A stretch of 64,000 nt of DNA from Ancrocorticia sp039812645. Lineage in GTDB: Bacteria; Actinomycetota; Actinomycetes; Actinomycetales; Actinomycetaceae. This document shows positions 17,883 to 26,734 of the stretch, piece after piece (position 1 is the stretch's first letter; the number at the start of each line of letters is the position of its first letter). The translations under genes and the position numbers were made by a program. The stretch covers positions 31,456 to 95,455 of the forward strand of contig JBDIAV010000002.1 of NCBI GenBank assembly GCA_039812645.1, read 5' to 3'. The notes beneath the pieces were generated by a model that worked only from the letters and a program-made list of their open reading frames with translations, ran no database searches and had not been told where the DNA came from.

Positions 17883-20060
17883 CTACTCTTCTGGGCGAAC
17901 CGGTGCGTGTTGGGCCGATACCTGAGAGCGTACGTGGCGCTCACAGAGCAAGGCGATAAGCGCGGGCACCGCGATGTAGAACCCTTCCTTGAGCATAAGT
18001 GCTCCTGAATCATTGATGGGAACCGCGATGAGGATTCCGGTAAGGATTCCGAGCGCAACAATGCGGAAGTCTGGCGCGGTTATGAGAGCACGTATCTCGT
18101 TTACGTGGAGCTTGCTGCGCTGGTCCAGCTTACGTAGCGCGATCATGGCGAGCAGCGCAACCACGATGACGCCAACCAGCAGAATGATGACGTCGGTGCG
18201 GCCCACAAAGGAACGAATGACATCCCGGATCTTGCCCCGGATCATCTCGAAGGATTCTGGCGAACCGATTGTGGACCAGAAAGAGCCGATATGCGAGCTA
18301 GATCCCGAGCGAGCATCGAGAAGACCTACGAGGCCCATACACGCCACACTTGTGACAATCCAGGCCAGCACATGCCACCAGCGCGGGCGAATGCCCGCGG
18401 CAAGAACAGCGGCGAGGCCGAAACCCGCGATAATGCCAGGTGGGCCACCAAAGTCCGCTCCCCATGCAGGAAGAGCGTCAACGAGGAGGACGGCGCCCCC
18501 CACAAGTGCAACGATGATTCCGGCTCGCTTGCCGGTCCGGACTGCGACCGGATTGGCGGTGCCGAGTTGGGAGCGGGCCTCCTGCGCCTTGGAGACGGCG
18601 GGGAGCACCGTCAGTAATCCGGCAACGATGAGAATGAGATAGGTGCGGTTAGAGATACCGTAGAAGCGCCGCGATGTGAGCATGAGAGATCCCATGAATC
18701 CGTTGCGCTGATGCACCGAACCAAGGATGACATCCCCACCAAGAACGACGAGCGCAATGAGTCCCAACAGGGCCATGGGGTATCTGACGCGCGATGCCAC
18801 CAGCGTGAGAGCTGCGGCAAGAAGGGCCGTGAGCGTTATGGGCACGAGAGAGACGGCTGTTCCGTTGAGAGACAGGCGCCACCAGGGAATGAGATTGAGA
18901 ATAAGCGCGGCGGGAACGAAGGCGAAAGCAAGCCGATTAATGTGGGTGAGAATTGCCCACAATCGCTTCGGCGCTGCCCACGGCCCCGCAACAGCGGGAC
19001 GAACGAGAAAGAGCGCCACCGCACCGACAATCCCCCCAAGGGCAAGCAGATTGAAGGTGCGATACCAGGAGGGTGTGGCCATCCTCGCGTACGTCGCGTG
19101 GTTTTCCTGCATGGTGAGAAAGGCGACGGCGTCGTTCGTGGAACTATAGGGCGCAAGCGAAAGTCCATCGCCGGTACCGGCCAGCACCGTGTGGATATCG
19201 TCGCGAGTGATGAAACCGGGTGCCCGTGTGTACGTCGAAGAAATGACGCCTGCGCTCTCAAAGGCGGCGCTCGAGGCAAAACCCGTCGTTGCGAAGAACT
19301 GTAGCTCGCCATAGTTCCAGGACGTACCGAGCGAGGCGATGACGACGCGCCGTTCCACCCCGGAACTGGCCTGGGCTTCCAATACGGCGGCGAGATTGTC
19401 ATTGATCTCAGCCTTCTGTGCCGATCGCGACGCAATCTCCGTGGGTGCGCCACGCACCGCGCCAATATCAACAACGACGTCGCCCGGTGCCGCCACTAAC
19501 GCCTCGCCGATAGTGGCGGGGGAGAAGGGCATCCATTGGGCAACCTGCCCAGAGGAATCTGCGAGCGCGATGGCGGCGCCGTCGCCAATAGCCAGAGTGT
19601 CGGCGCCGAAAGGCTTCGAATCCGGCCAATTGACCGTGGCGATCATTGTGGGGAAGTCATTCACGTGGGCCGCGCCTGCCCCGGTAACACTCGGGGAACT
19701 GGAATCGAGTGGAGTCACGGAAAACGAGGGGCACTTGTCCGGCAGTGATGAGACAGAGCTGCGACCCGCCTGATCAATGATGTCACCTGAGGCAACGAGA
19801 GACATCCACCCCTCGTTTCGGCAGGTGTAGACGGAAGTTGAGCGTATGAGAGCGTTGGCGAAGCCAGCGTTTGCAAGATTGTTGGCAATCGCGCCGGACT
19901 GGAAATCGATATCCGAGGTGCTCATACCGGACATGCCAATCACAAGTGTGGGCTGCATGGGCTGAGATTCTCCCCGTGCCGGTTGTATGAGCACTCCGAC
20001 CACAAGAAGAACACAGACAAGCGAGGCAAAAAGGGCGCCGGTGAGCCGTCTGACGTGCAC
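17883..20060 (-). CDS. Large membrane protein with alkaline-phosphatase-like domain (paralogue 2)
   Basis: A 725-residue relative of the protein at 7588-10059. It has a signal sequence (cleavage near residue 30), an extracytoplasmic domain to about residue 330, and about ten hydrophobic segments. Shared motifs in the same order are GAGAAH in the soluble domain and NLIPWW, RRFYGISNRTY, DALPAWGADFGG, SSHIGSF and INDSG in the membrane part. Its opening strand, LVIGMSGMSTSDIDF, also lacks the metal-binding Asp expected of the superfamily. The start is GTG at 20060 with GAGGAGG upstream. It diverges from the nine-gene glycosyltransferase operon across about 140 bases, so a role in the same envelope pathway is plausible. 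Function unknown. Confidence 0.85.
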   Translation of the reverse strand: MHVRRLTGALFASLVCVLLVVGVLIQPARGESQPMQPTLVIGMSGMSTSDIDFQSGAIANNLANAGFANALIRSTSVYTCRNEGWMSLVASGDIIDQAGRSSVSSLPDKCPSFSVTPLDSSSPSVTGAGAAHVNDFPTMIATVNWPDSKPFGADTLAIGDGAAIALADSSGQVAQWMPFSPATIGEALVAAPGDVVVDIGAVRGAPTEIASRSAQKAEINDNLAAVLEAQASSGVERRVVIASLGTSWNYGELQFFATTGFASSAAFESAGVISSTYTRAPGFITRDDIHTVLAGTGDGLSLAPYSSTNDAVAFLTMQENHATYARMATPSWYRTFNLLALGGIVGAVALFLVRPAVAGPWAAPKRLWAILTHINRLAFAFVPAALILNLIPWWRLSLNGTAVSLVPITLTALLAAALTLVASRVRYPMALLGLIALVVLGGDVILGSVHQRNGFMGSLMLTSRRFYGISNRTYLILIVAGLLTVLPAVSKAQEARSQLGTANPVAVRTGKRAGIIVALVGGAVLLVDALPAWGADFGGPPGIIAGFGLAAVLAAGIRPRWWHVLAWIVTSVACMGLVGLLDARSGSSSHIGSFWSTIGSPESFEMIRGKIRDVIRSFVGRTDVIILLVGVIVVALLAMIALRKLDQRSKLHVNEIRALITAPDFRIVALGILTGILIAVPINDSGALMLKEGFYIAVPALIALLCERHVRSQVSAQHAPVRPEE

Positions 20061-20100
20061 GATTCCTCCTCTTGGCAGCGAACGAGCGGGCGCTCCTCGT

Positions 20101-20106
20101 TAGTCT
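20101..20106 (-). promoter_or_regulatory. Possible -10 box of the divergent membrane-protein gene
   Basis: TAGACT on the minus strand, 40 bases before the GTG start, within the 143-base region shared with the glycosyltransferase operon. No convincing -35 box. Confidence 0.3.
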
Positions 20107-20203
20107 ACTCGACGCGTTAATGAAGAATTTTCTCATTTTCGACTCACCGACATGTGAATCTTGCCCGGCAGGATAACGGTGTGAAAGTGAGGTGAGTGTT
20201 GAG

Positions 20204-21397
20204 ATGACCTCCGTCTTGATGTATTCGCATGACACCGTGGGACTGGGCCACGCCCGCAGAAACCGCGCGTTAGCTTATGCGTTGGCCCAAGAACTGCCGG
20301 AACTCACGGGAGAGCCCGTGGGCGGACTTCTTATTGCCGGGAGTCCGAATGCGGCCCGCGATCCGCTGCCAGAGGGATGGGACTGGTTTATTCTCCCGGG
20401 AATCACACACGGCCCGGAGGGCCATACGCCACGTCACCTGGATGCCCCGATGGATGTGGTGCGTCAGCTTCGATCGCTTGCTCTCAGCGCTGCCGCCGCC
20501 ACGTTCGAACCGGATCTGTTCATCGTTGATCGTCACCCATGGGGAATTGACTACGAGCTTGAAGACGCACTGTATCAAGCGCGCATGCGGGGTAGTGCCA
20601 CCGTTCTTGGTTTGCGTGATGTTCTTGACGAACCAGATCGGGTGGCCTCGGAGTGGGACCGGCTGGGAGATGTGTCCCGAATTGCTGAGACATTCGATGA
20701 GATCTGGCTTTATGGCGACCCTACAGTGCACGATGCGCGTACCACCGGTGAATTACCTGACATACTTGCCGAGAAGGCGCGGCCCACGGGATATCTCGCT
20801 CACGGACGGCCTGTCGATCGTGGCACACCAGCAAGAACGCCTTATGTCCTGACCCTCATGGGTGGTGGCTCGGACGGACACGAGCTGGCATCGGTTGCGA
20901 TGAGGGCGGCGATCCCTGAAGGCCACGAGCATCTTGTTATTACCGGCCCGCAAATGCCGGAATCAGATGTCCACAGGCTGAAGATGGCTGCTCGCCGCCA
21001 AGGTGGTGGCCGCGTGCGAGTAGAGCCTAGCGCCCCCAATGTCCCTGAGCTCATCGCTGATGCAGCCGCGGTGATGTCTATGTGTGGATACAATACCGCC
21101 ACCGAGATCCTCGCAACCTCCACTCCCGCCCTCATTGTTCCCCGCGTTGAACGCCGGGTGGAACAACTGCTGAGGGCGGAGGCTTTGGACAGAGCGGACG
21201 CCGTTGATGTCCTGCGTCCGGATCGCCTGAGACCCGAGGTGCTCAGTGGCTGGCTGGCGTTTGCTGTGAGTCGGCGCGTGCAGCGCGATCACATTGATCT
21301 TGACGGGCTCCACACCATCGCCGCGCTGGCCGCTTCACTGCTGAAGCGCCGGTCTACCAACCGCCCCCTGACAAAGGAACTTGCCAATGCTTGTTAA
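20204..21397 (+). CDS. MurG/GT28-like glycosyltransferase
   Basis: A 397-residue GT-B glycosyltransferase. The N-terminal domain carries SHDTVGLGHARRNRALAYAL, the Gly-His loop typical of MurG-like and UDP-sugar transferases. The C-terminal donor domain has LTLMGGGSDG near residue 215 and MSMCGYNTATEILATSTPAL near 285. MurG relatives add a sugar to a lipid-linked or other acceptor at the inner membrane face; donor and acceptor here are unknown. ATG 20204 has GAGGTGAG eight bases upstream; GTG 20192 is an alternative. It is the first gene of a nine-gene operon and overlaps the next gene by 11 bases. Confidence 0.85.
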   Translation: MTSVLMYSHDTVGLGHARRNRALAYALAQELPELTGEPVGGLLIAGSPNAARDPLPEGWDWFILPGITHGPEGHTPRHLDAPMDVVRQLRSLALSAAAATFEPDLFIVDRHPWGIDYELEDALYQARMRGSATVLGLRDVLDEPDRVASEWDRLGDVSRIAETFDEIWLYGDPTVHDARTTGELPDILAEKARPTGYLAHGRPVDRGTPARTPYVLTLMGGGSDGHELASVAMRAAIPEGHEHLVITGPQMPESDVHRLKMAARRQGGGRVRVEPSAPNVPELIADAAAVMSMCGYNTATEILATSTPALIVPRVERRVEQLLRAEALDRADAVDVLRPDRLRPEVLSGWLAFAVSRRVQRDHIDLDGLHTIAALAASLLKRRSTNRPLTKELANAC

Positions 21398-22598
21398 TTC
21401 GGGACCCGTTGCCTACGTCCTCAAGATGTACCCTCGTTTCTCCGAGACGTTTATTGTGTCCGAGATTCTTGCCCGTGAGGCCGCGGGGGAGGAGATCGTT
21501 ATTTACTCGTTGCGCCCGCCGGTTGATACGCGTTTCCATGCTGAACTTGCCCGGGTCAAGGCTCCTGTCTATTACGTTCCTCGCTCGGCGAGTGCGCGAG
21601 GAGCCTGGCGAACCTGGGCCCAAACTCCCCATGATCTTCTTCCAGGGATACACCATACGTTGCCCCAGCTGCTCCATGCGGCCTGTGACGATGCGGAGCA
21701 AGCCGTGGCCATCGCCCGCTTGGCCCGTGAACACGGTGTGCGACATCTGCACGCCCACTTTGCCTCGGTTGCCACCACGGTGGCACGGCTCGCGGCCAGT
21801 ATCACCGGACTTCCCTATTCGTTTACCGCGCATGCTAAAGATATTTTCCACGAGGATGTGGACTCTGCCGATTTGGCAGCGAAGTTCGACGGTGCGCACC
21901 ATGCCATCACCATTAGCGAATACAATCGGGCACATTTGTTCAAAGAGTTGGGGTCCAATTCCTGCCAAAATCTCCATCTTGTCCGGAACGGCTTGGAGTT
22001 GGAGCGTTTCCCCTTCTGCCCGCGCACTGCATCATCCACAATGCCCCGCCTTCTTGGTGTAGGGCGCCTGGTGGAGAAAAAGGGGTTTGAGCTACTCATC
22101 ACGGTGGCGCAACGCCTCCGCGACCAAGGAATTGAGTGCCGCGTGGATATCGTGGGGGATGGACCCCTACGAGACACACTCCAGAACCTCATCAGCGGTT
22201 TCCAGCTCGACGACGTCGTCCGACTGCTTGGCCCAAAAACGCAAGAAGAGGTTCGTACCCTTCTGCAGGAGGCTGATCTGTTCGTGGCGCCGTTCGTCGT
22301 CGCAGCAGATGGAAATGCGGATGGGTTACCCACGGTGCTCCTCGAGGCGATGGCCACAGGTATCCCGTGCGTTGCCGGGGATGTCACCGCCGTCGGCGAG
22401 GTGATCCGCACCGGGGAAACGGGATGGCTCGTGCCGTCTGGCGACGTCGACGCCCTGTTCGCCTCGGTGTGTGAAGCGCTAGATCCAGCCACCGATATCG
22501 ATCGGATGACGAGGGCTGCCCGCGCGCTTATCGAAGCGGAATATGACTCGAAAAACCAGGCTGCGCGGTTACGCGAGCTGGTGAAGGAGAAACTATGA
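21387..22598 (+). CDS. Glycosyltransferase family 4 protein
   Basis: A 403-residue GT-B retaining glycosyltransferase, predicted cytoplasmic or membrane-peripheral. Seen: the acceptor-side start VLKMYPRFSETFIVSEI, HLHAHFASVATTVA, and the donor domain LLGVGRLVEKKGFELLI near 220. The EX7E-type nucleotide-sugar site is around ADGNADGLPTVLLEAMATG. The N-terminal pattern KMYPRFSETFI is common in enzymes that build exopolysaccharide or surface glycans. The start ATG at 21387 has AAAGGAA upstream and lies within the preceding gene. Its end overlaps the next GT4 gene by ATGA. Confidence 0.88.
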   Translation: MLVNSGPVAYVLKMYPRFSETFIVSEILAREAAGEEIVIYSLRPPVDTRFHAELARVKAPVYYVPRSASARGAWRTWAQTPHDLLPGIHHTLPQLLHAACDDAEQAVAIARLAREHGVRHLHAHFASVATTVARLAASITGLPYSFTAHAKDIFHEDVDSADLAAKFDGAHHAITISEYNRAHLFKELGSNSCQNLHLVRNGLELERFPFCPRTASSTMPRLLGVGRLVEKKGFELLITVAQRLRDQGIECRVDIVGDGPLRDTLQNLISGFQLDDVVRLLGPKTQEEVRTLLQEADLFVAPFVVAADGNADGLPTVLLEAMATGIPCVAGDVTAVGEVIRTGETGWLVPSGDVDALFASVCEALDPATDIDRMTRAARALIEAEYDSKNQAARLRELVKEKL

Positions 22599-23755
22599 GA
22601 ATCGGATACTTCCTCCTTGATCCGGGGATCGGTGTATTTGGCACGAAGGGCGCGAGTGTTCATGTTCAAGAGGTCATCCGTGCGTTGCGCGCCGCTGGTC
22701 ATGAAGTCATCGTGTTTTGCACAAAGGTAGATCACAACATTCCCGATGACCTCGCAGATGTGGAGATTCACCGGGTTCCCCTTCCTCGGAGTGTGTCGAG
22801 TGCCGAACGCGAACGGGCACTTATCGACAACACTCGTGTTGTGGTGCGCCGGGCTCGCCGCGCGAATCTTGACTGCGTCTACGAGCGCTACTCGCTCTTT
22901 AGCGATGCCGGCGCGCAGCTGGCTAGCACAGAGGATATCCCCCTTATCCTCGAGGTAAATGCACCCCTCATTGAGGAACAGCAGCAATATCGCGAGCTGG
23001 TTGACCATGAAGCTGCGGTGCGGTTAAGCCGCCAGCAATTCGAGACTGCCTCACTCATTACCTGTGTCAGCCAACCGGTGGCGGACTGGGTGGCCGAGAC
23101 GATGCACACGGCTCCCAGCGGTGCTGCACGCCCGCTTATTATGGTGCTCCCAAATGGCGTCAATACCGAGCGAATCCGTCCCGCAGCCGCTTCTGGCACC
23201 CACAAATCGGATATTCATGTGCCGCTAACGGTGGGGTTTGTCGGCACGCTCAAGCCATGGCACGGCACGGAGAACCTTCTTCGTGCCCTCCAGAAGACGA
23301 CGGAGCCACTGGAATTGACACTATGCGGCGACGGCCCCGACCGTCACCTGCTTGAACAGTGCGCGGAAGATCTGGGTGTGGCTGACCGCGTGCATTTCCT
23401 TGGCGCGGTCTCTCCCTCGGATATTCCGCTGGTGCTCGGATGCTTTGATATCGCGGTTGCGCCGTACCCCGAGGGTGATCACTACTTCTCACCGCTCAAG
23501 GTGTACGAGTACATGGCGGCTGGTCTGCCCATCGTGGCATCTGCGATCGGTGAGATCCCTGCACTGTTGGAGGAGGGCGAGTGCGGAATGCTTGTTCCTC
23601 CGGGCGACGTCGACGCGTTGGCAGCATCTCTCGATCGTCTTGCCTCCGATGCTGAACTGCGGCGCATGCTTGGCCATCGAGCCCGGCGCTCGGCGCGCGC
23701 TAAGCATGACTGGCAAGTGCGTGTGGATCGCGTGCTCGCCTTCGCAGGAATATAA
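22595..23755 (+). CDS. Glycosyltransferase family 4 protein
   Basis: A second GT4 enzyme (386 residues), distinct from its neighbour. The N-terminus MRIGYFLLDPGIGVFGTKGA contains the Gly-rich loop, the donor half begins TVGFVGTLKPWHGTENLL near residue 210, and the catalytic/donor motif is YFSPLKVYEYMAAGLPIVAS near 296. Residue Glu in VYEYMAAG is the conserved donor-binding acid. The gene overlaps the previous one by four bases and precedes the ABC gene by 19 bases. Two GT4 enzymes plus a MurG-like enzyme imply a glycan of at least three linkages. Confidence 0.88.
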   Translation: MRIGYFLLDPGIGVFGTKGASVHVQEVIRALRAAGHEVIVFCTKVDHNIPDDLADVEIHRVPLPRSVSSAERERALIDNTRVVVRRARRANLDCVYERYSLFSDAGAQLASTEDIPLILEVNAPLIEEQQQYRELVDHEAAVRLSRQQFETASLITCVSQPVADWVAETMHTAPSGAARPLIMVLPNGVNTERIRPAAASGTHKSDIHVPLTVGFVGTLKPWHGTENLLRALQKTTEPLELTLCGDGPDRHLLEQCAEDLGVADRVHFLGAVSPSDIPLVLGCFDIAVAPYPEGDHYFSPLKVYEYMAAGLPIVASAIGEIPALLEEGECGMLVPPGDVDALAASLDRLASDAELRRMLGHRARRSARAKHDWQVRVDRVLAFAGI

Positions 23756-23774
23756 CGATACGAAGGGGAGCCTG

Positions 23775-25607
23775 ATGTCCGGCAAGAAGAAGCGCCGCCA
23801 GCGTAGTCCGAAGAACTACCGTCTGCGGCACTCGGCGCTCAAACGAACGCTCTCGATCTTGCGCCCACATGTGAGGCGGCATAAGGGATTGGCGGCGCTC
23901 GGTTTACTGGCAATGTTCGCGGATGTTGCGTTACGTATTCTCGAACCGTGGCCGCTGAAGATCGCTGTGGACACCGTCTCGGTTGCCCTCGGCGCGAATA
24001 TCGGTACGCCGGCCTCCACAGACGTTGCAGGTACTATTGCGTTGGCTGCTGCCGCGCTGGCCATCATTGTGGCAGCACGGGCCGGAGCCAACTACATTGC
24101 AACGATCTCACTTGCGAAGGTGGGGGCGCGTGTGGCGACGGAGTTGCGCAGCCGAGTGTTTGACCACGTGCAGTCGCTTTCCATGCGGTATCACTCCCGT
24201 GCGTCTATTGGTGATACCTCCCAGCGCCTTGTGGGGGATATTGGCCGTCTCCAGGAGGCCGCGGTAACGGCGGGTCTGCCCCTAGTGGGAAACCTGGTCA
24301 CCGTCGGCGTGCTGATGATCGTCCTCATCTGGATGAACCCGCTGCTCAGCCTCATTATCGGTGTTGCTGCCATTATTTATGGCGTTATCTCCTTGGTTGC
24401 CTCCCCGAAGATTACGCATGCTTCTCGCCAGACCCGCCGGGGCGAGGGCACGCTTGTTTCGTCGGCTGCGGAGGCACTTGCGGCGATCCGCGTGGTCAAG
24501 TCTTACGGTCTGGAACACACGGTCGCTCAAGAGTTTACGGATGGCAATGCCAAGGCGATGAAGGCGGGTGTCAAGGCCCGCCGCCTCGCCGCGGGCCTGG
24601 AACGCTCAACGGACGTGCTGGTGGGCATTTCGCAGGCCATCGTTTTGTTGTGTGGTAGCTGGCAGGTGCTGCGTGGATATATGACGCCGGGAGACCTAGT
24701 GCTTTTCCTCCAGTATTTGAAGATTGCGACACGCCCACTGCGTGACCTGGCGAAATACACCGGGCGTATTGCTCGCGCGAGTGCCTCGGGTGAACGTATC
24801 GCGGACCTACTTGATGAGCCGGTGGAGATTGCGGATAAACCCACCGCCACACCGCTGAGCGGTGTACGCGGTGGCGTCACCTTTGAGAACATCACCAGCA
24901 ACGACGGCTACGGCAGGCCGCTCTTTAACCATCTCAAACTTCATGTGCCCGCCGGACAGCATGTGGGTGTTCTTGGCGCGTCCGGCGCGGGAAAATCAAC
25001 TCTCATCTCCTACATATTGCGTCTGTCGGACCCCGACCGCGGTCGCGTCCTTATCGACGACACCCCCGTCTCGGACGCCACCCAGGAAAGTCTGCGCCAG
25101 AACGTCAGTGTGCTACTTCAGGAATCAGTGTTGTTTGCTGCTTCGGTCCGAGAGAACATCCGCTATGGACGTCTCGCGGCGAGCGACGACGACGTCGAGG
25201 CGGCGGCCCACCGAGCTGGCGCCCACGACTTCATCATGGAACTCCCCGAGGGATATGACACCGTGCTTGGCCAGCGCGGAGATACTCTCTCGGGTGGCCA
25301 ACGGCAGCGGCTTGCTATTGCGCGGGCCATCATTAGGGATGCCCCCGTTGTCATTCTTGATGAGGCGACCACCGGCCTTGATCCGGAATCGAAAGCAACT
25401 GTTGCTCGTTCGCTTGAGGAGCTGACGCGCGGTCGCACGACGTTCTCCATTACGCACGATCTCACCATGATTGAAGGCCTGGATCGTATTGTCTGGCTGG
25501 ACGGCGGTCGAATTGTTGAAGAGGGAAGTCCCGCTGAGCTCATGGCTCACCAGGATTCCCGCTTTGCCAGGTGGATAGACTCTCAGCGAACCGAGGTGGA
25601 CGCATGA
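23775..25607 (+). CDS. ABC exporter, fused membrane and ATPase domains
   Basis: A 610-residue half-transporter of the ABCB/MsbA type, expected to act as a homodimer. A basic N-terminus is followed by six hydrophobic segments (about residues 35-320), then the ATPase: GASGAGKST near 408, LSGGQRQRLAIARAII near 512, VVILDEATTGLDPES and the switch His in SITHDLTMIEGLD. Such proteins export lipids, lipid-linked sugars, peptides or drugs. Beside three glycosyltransferases, export of the finished glycoconjugate is the simplest reading. ATG 23775 is preferred because AAGGGGAG lies just upstream; a longer open frame overlaps the previous gene out of frame. Confidence 0.93.
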   Translation: MSGKKKRRQRSPKNYRLRHSALKRTLSILRPHVRRHKGLAALGLLAMFADVALRILEPWPLKIAVDTVSVALGANIGTPASTDVAGTIALAAAALAIIVAARAGANYIATISLAKVGARVATELRSRVFDHVQSLSMRYHSRASIGDTSQRLVGDIGRLQEAAVTAGLPLVGNLVTVGVLMIVLIWMNPLLSLIIGVAAIIYGVISLVASPKITHASRQTRRGEGTLVSSAAEALAAIRVVKSYGLEHTVAQEFTDGNAKAMKAGVKARRLAAGLERSTDVLVGISQAIVLLCGSWQVLRGYMTPGDLVLFLQYLKIATRPLRDLAKYTGRIARASASGERIADLLDEPVEIADKPTATPLSGVRGGVTFENITSNDGYGRPLFNHLKLHVPAGQHVGVLGASGAGKSTLISYILRLSDPDRGRVLIDDTPVSDATQESLRQNVSVLLQESVLFAASVRENIRYGRLAASDDDVEAAAHRAGAHDFIMELPEGYDTVLGQRGDTLSGGQRQRLAIARAIIRDAPVVILDEATTGLDPESKATVARSLEELTRGRTTFSITHDLTMIEGLDRIVWLDGGRIVEEGSPAELMAHQDSRFARWIDSQRTEVDA

Positions 25608-26734
25608 GTGCCGTCCTTGATTACGTGGGTATCGACGGGGCGGAGAATATTCTTGATTCTCACTGCCGCGACACCCTCGTAGGCCCCGCCTCGGTCATTG
25701 ACCGGCTGCGCGTCAAGCCTGGCCGGAGTCTTGTTGCTGGATGGTCTACGCCGGAAAATCGAGGATGGCTCGCTCTCCTCACGAGCGAGGACAAGGTCGA
25801 GGGTATCCTGCGCCGAGCCGCGCGAGGAGCAAGTGATGTGGTTCTACATCGCCACACCACATCCTATGTACTGAGTGGAAGTATTGACACTGATCCGCGG
25901 CTCGCCCGGCCACTGGCACGTGCACGCAAGCGGATAAATGACGCTGCACGCGTCGACGTCGTTCGGTACAACCCTAGTAGGCGGCTTGTGCTTCGTGTTC
26001 GCGGAAACGGTATACCGGGCGGAGACGCCATGATGAGAATTGCCCCGAACGGTCTGGACCGGCTGCTGCATGCAGAGCAACAGTGGGCTAGGAGTGGCGC
26101 ACCGGTTCTCAACCATACGTGGTGGGGACACAAGAAGACGGCGGCGATCACACCCTACTGGGGAGCGGGCGATCTCGTCACTCTCCGCGAGAATAATGCG
26201 GCGTATGCCTGTGGTCGTGCCATCGCTCTCGTGCACAGATCCAATGAGTTGAAGCAACCGATAGCCGCGACCAGTGTGCTCCGTCATGAGGCGCCGCGCG
26301 AGGTCGCCGTCGTCGCCGTGTTACTCCCCGACCTTCGTGAGCGACTCGACGCCGTCGCAGCTCGTCTGCGTGAGAGTGTTGTGGAGGCGGGCACGGTTCC
26401 TATTCATGGCGATCTGTCCCCCGATCAGATTCTGACTGACGGTTCACAGATTCGCATTATCGATCTTGATCGTGCCCGGCTCGGATCGCCGAATGAAGAT
26501 CTGGGAACGTGGTGTGCCTCCTGCCGTTTGCTGCGAGCTCCGGAACTGGAGACGGCATTCCTTGATGGTTATGCCACGGTGAAGGAGATTCCCGAGCTTG
26601 CCCCATGGATTTCCCGCGCGCTCCTAGCCGGAGCGTTGGAGCCATTCCGGCGCTGGCTTCCCGACTGGCCACGAGAGATCGAACAACGACTATCTATGGC
26701 CGAGCAGGCGCTCGGCGAGAGGACAACACAATGA
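25604..26734 (+). CDS. APH/choline-kinase-fold phosphotransferase 1
   Basis: A 376-residue kinase-fold protein of the aminoglycoside/choline phosphotransferase superfamily. The catalytic loop is HGDLSPDQIL (His268, Asp270) and the metal-binding IDLDRA has Asp287. The loop ends in Gln275 where the kinase pattern HxDxxxxN has Asn. The first 100 residues match nothing I know; a Lys-containing N-lobe follows. Superfamily members phosphorylate small hydroxyl compounds such as sugars, choline or antibiotics. In this operon it probably phosphorylates a sugar or glycan precursor, but resistance to the operon's own product is also possible. It overlaps both neighbours by ATGA. Confidence 0.8.
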   Translation: MSAVLDYVGIDGAENILDSHCRDTLVGPASVIDRLRVKPGRSLVAGWSTPENRGWLALLTSEDKVEGILRRAARGASDVVLHRHTTSYVLSGSIDTDPRLARPLARARKRINDAARVDVVRYNPSRRLVLRVRGNGIPGGDAMMRIAPNGLDRLLHAEQQWARSGAPVLNHTWWGHKKTAAITPYWGAGDLVTLRENNAAYACGRAIALVHRSNELKQPIAATSVLRHEAPREVAVVAVLLPDLRERLDAVAARLRESVVEAGTVPIHGDLSPDQILTDGSQIRIIDLDRARLGSPNEDLGTWCASCRLLRAPELETAFLDGYATVKEIPELAPWISRALLAGALEPFRRWLPDWPREIEQRLSMAEQALGERTTQ

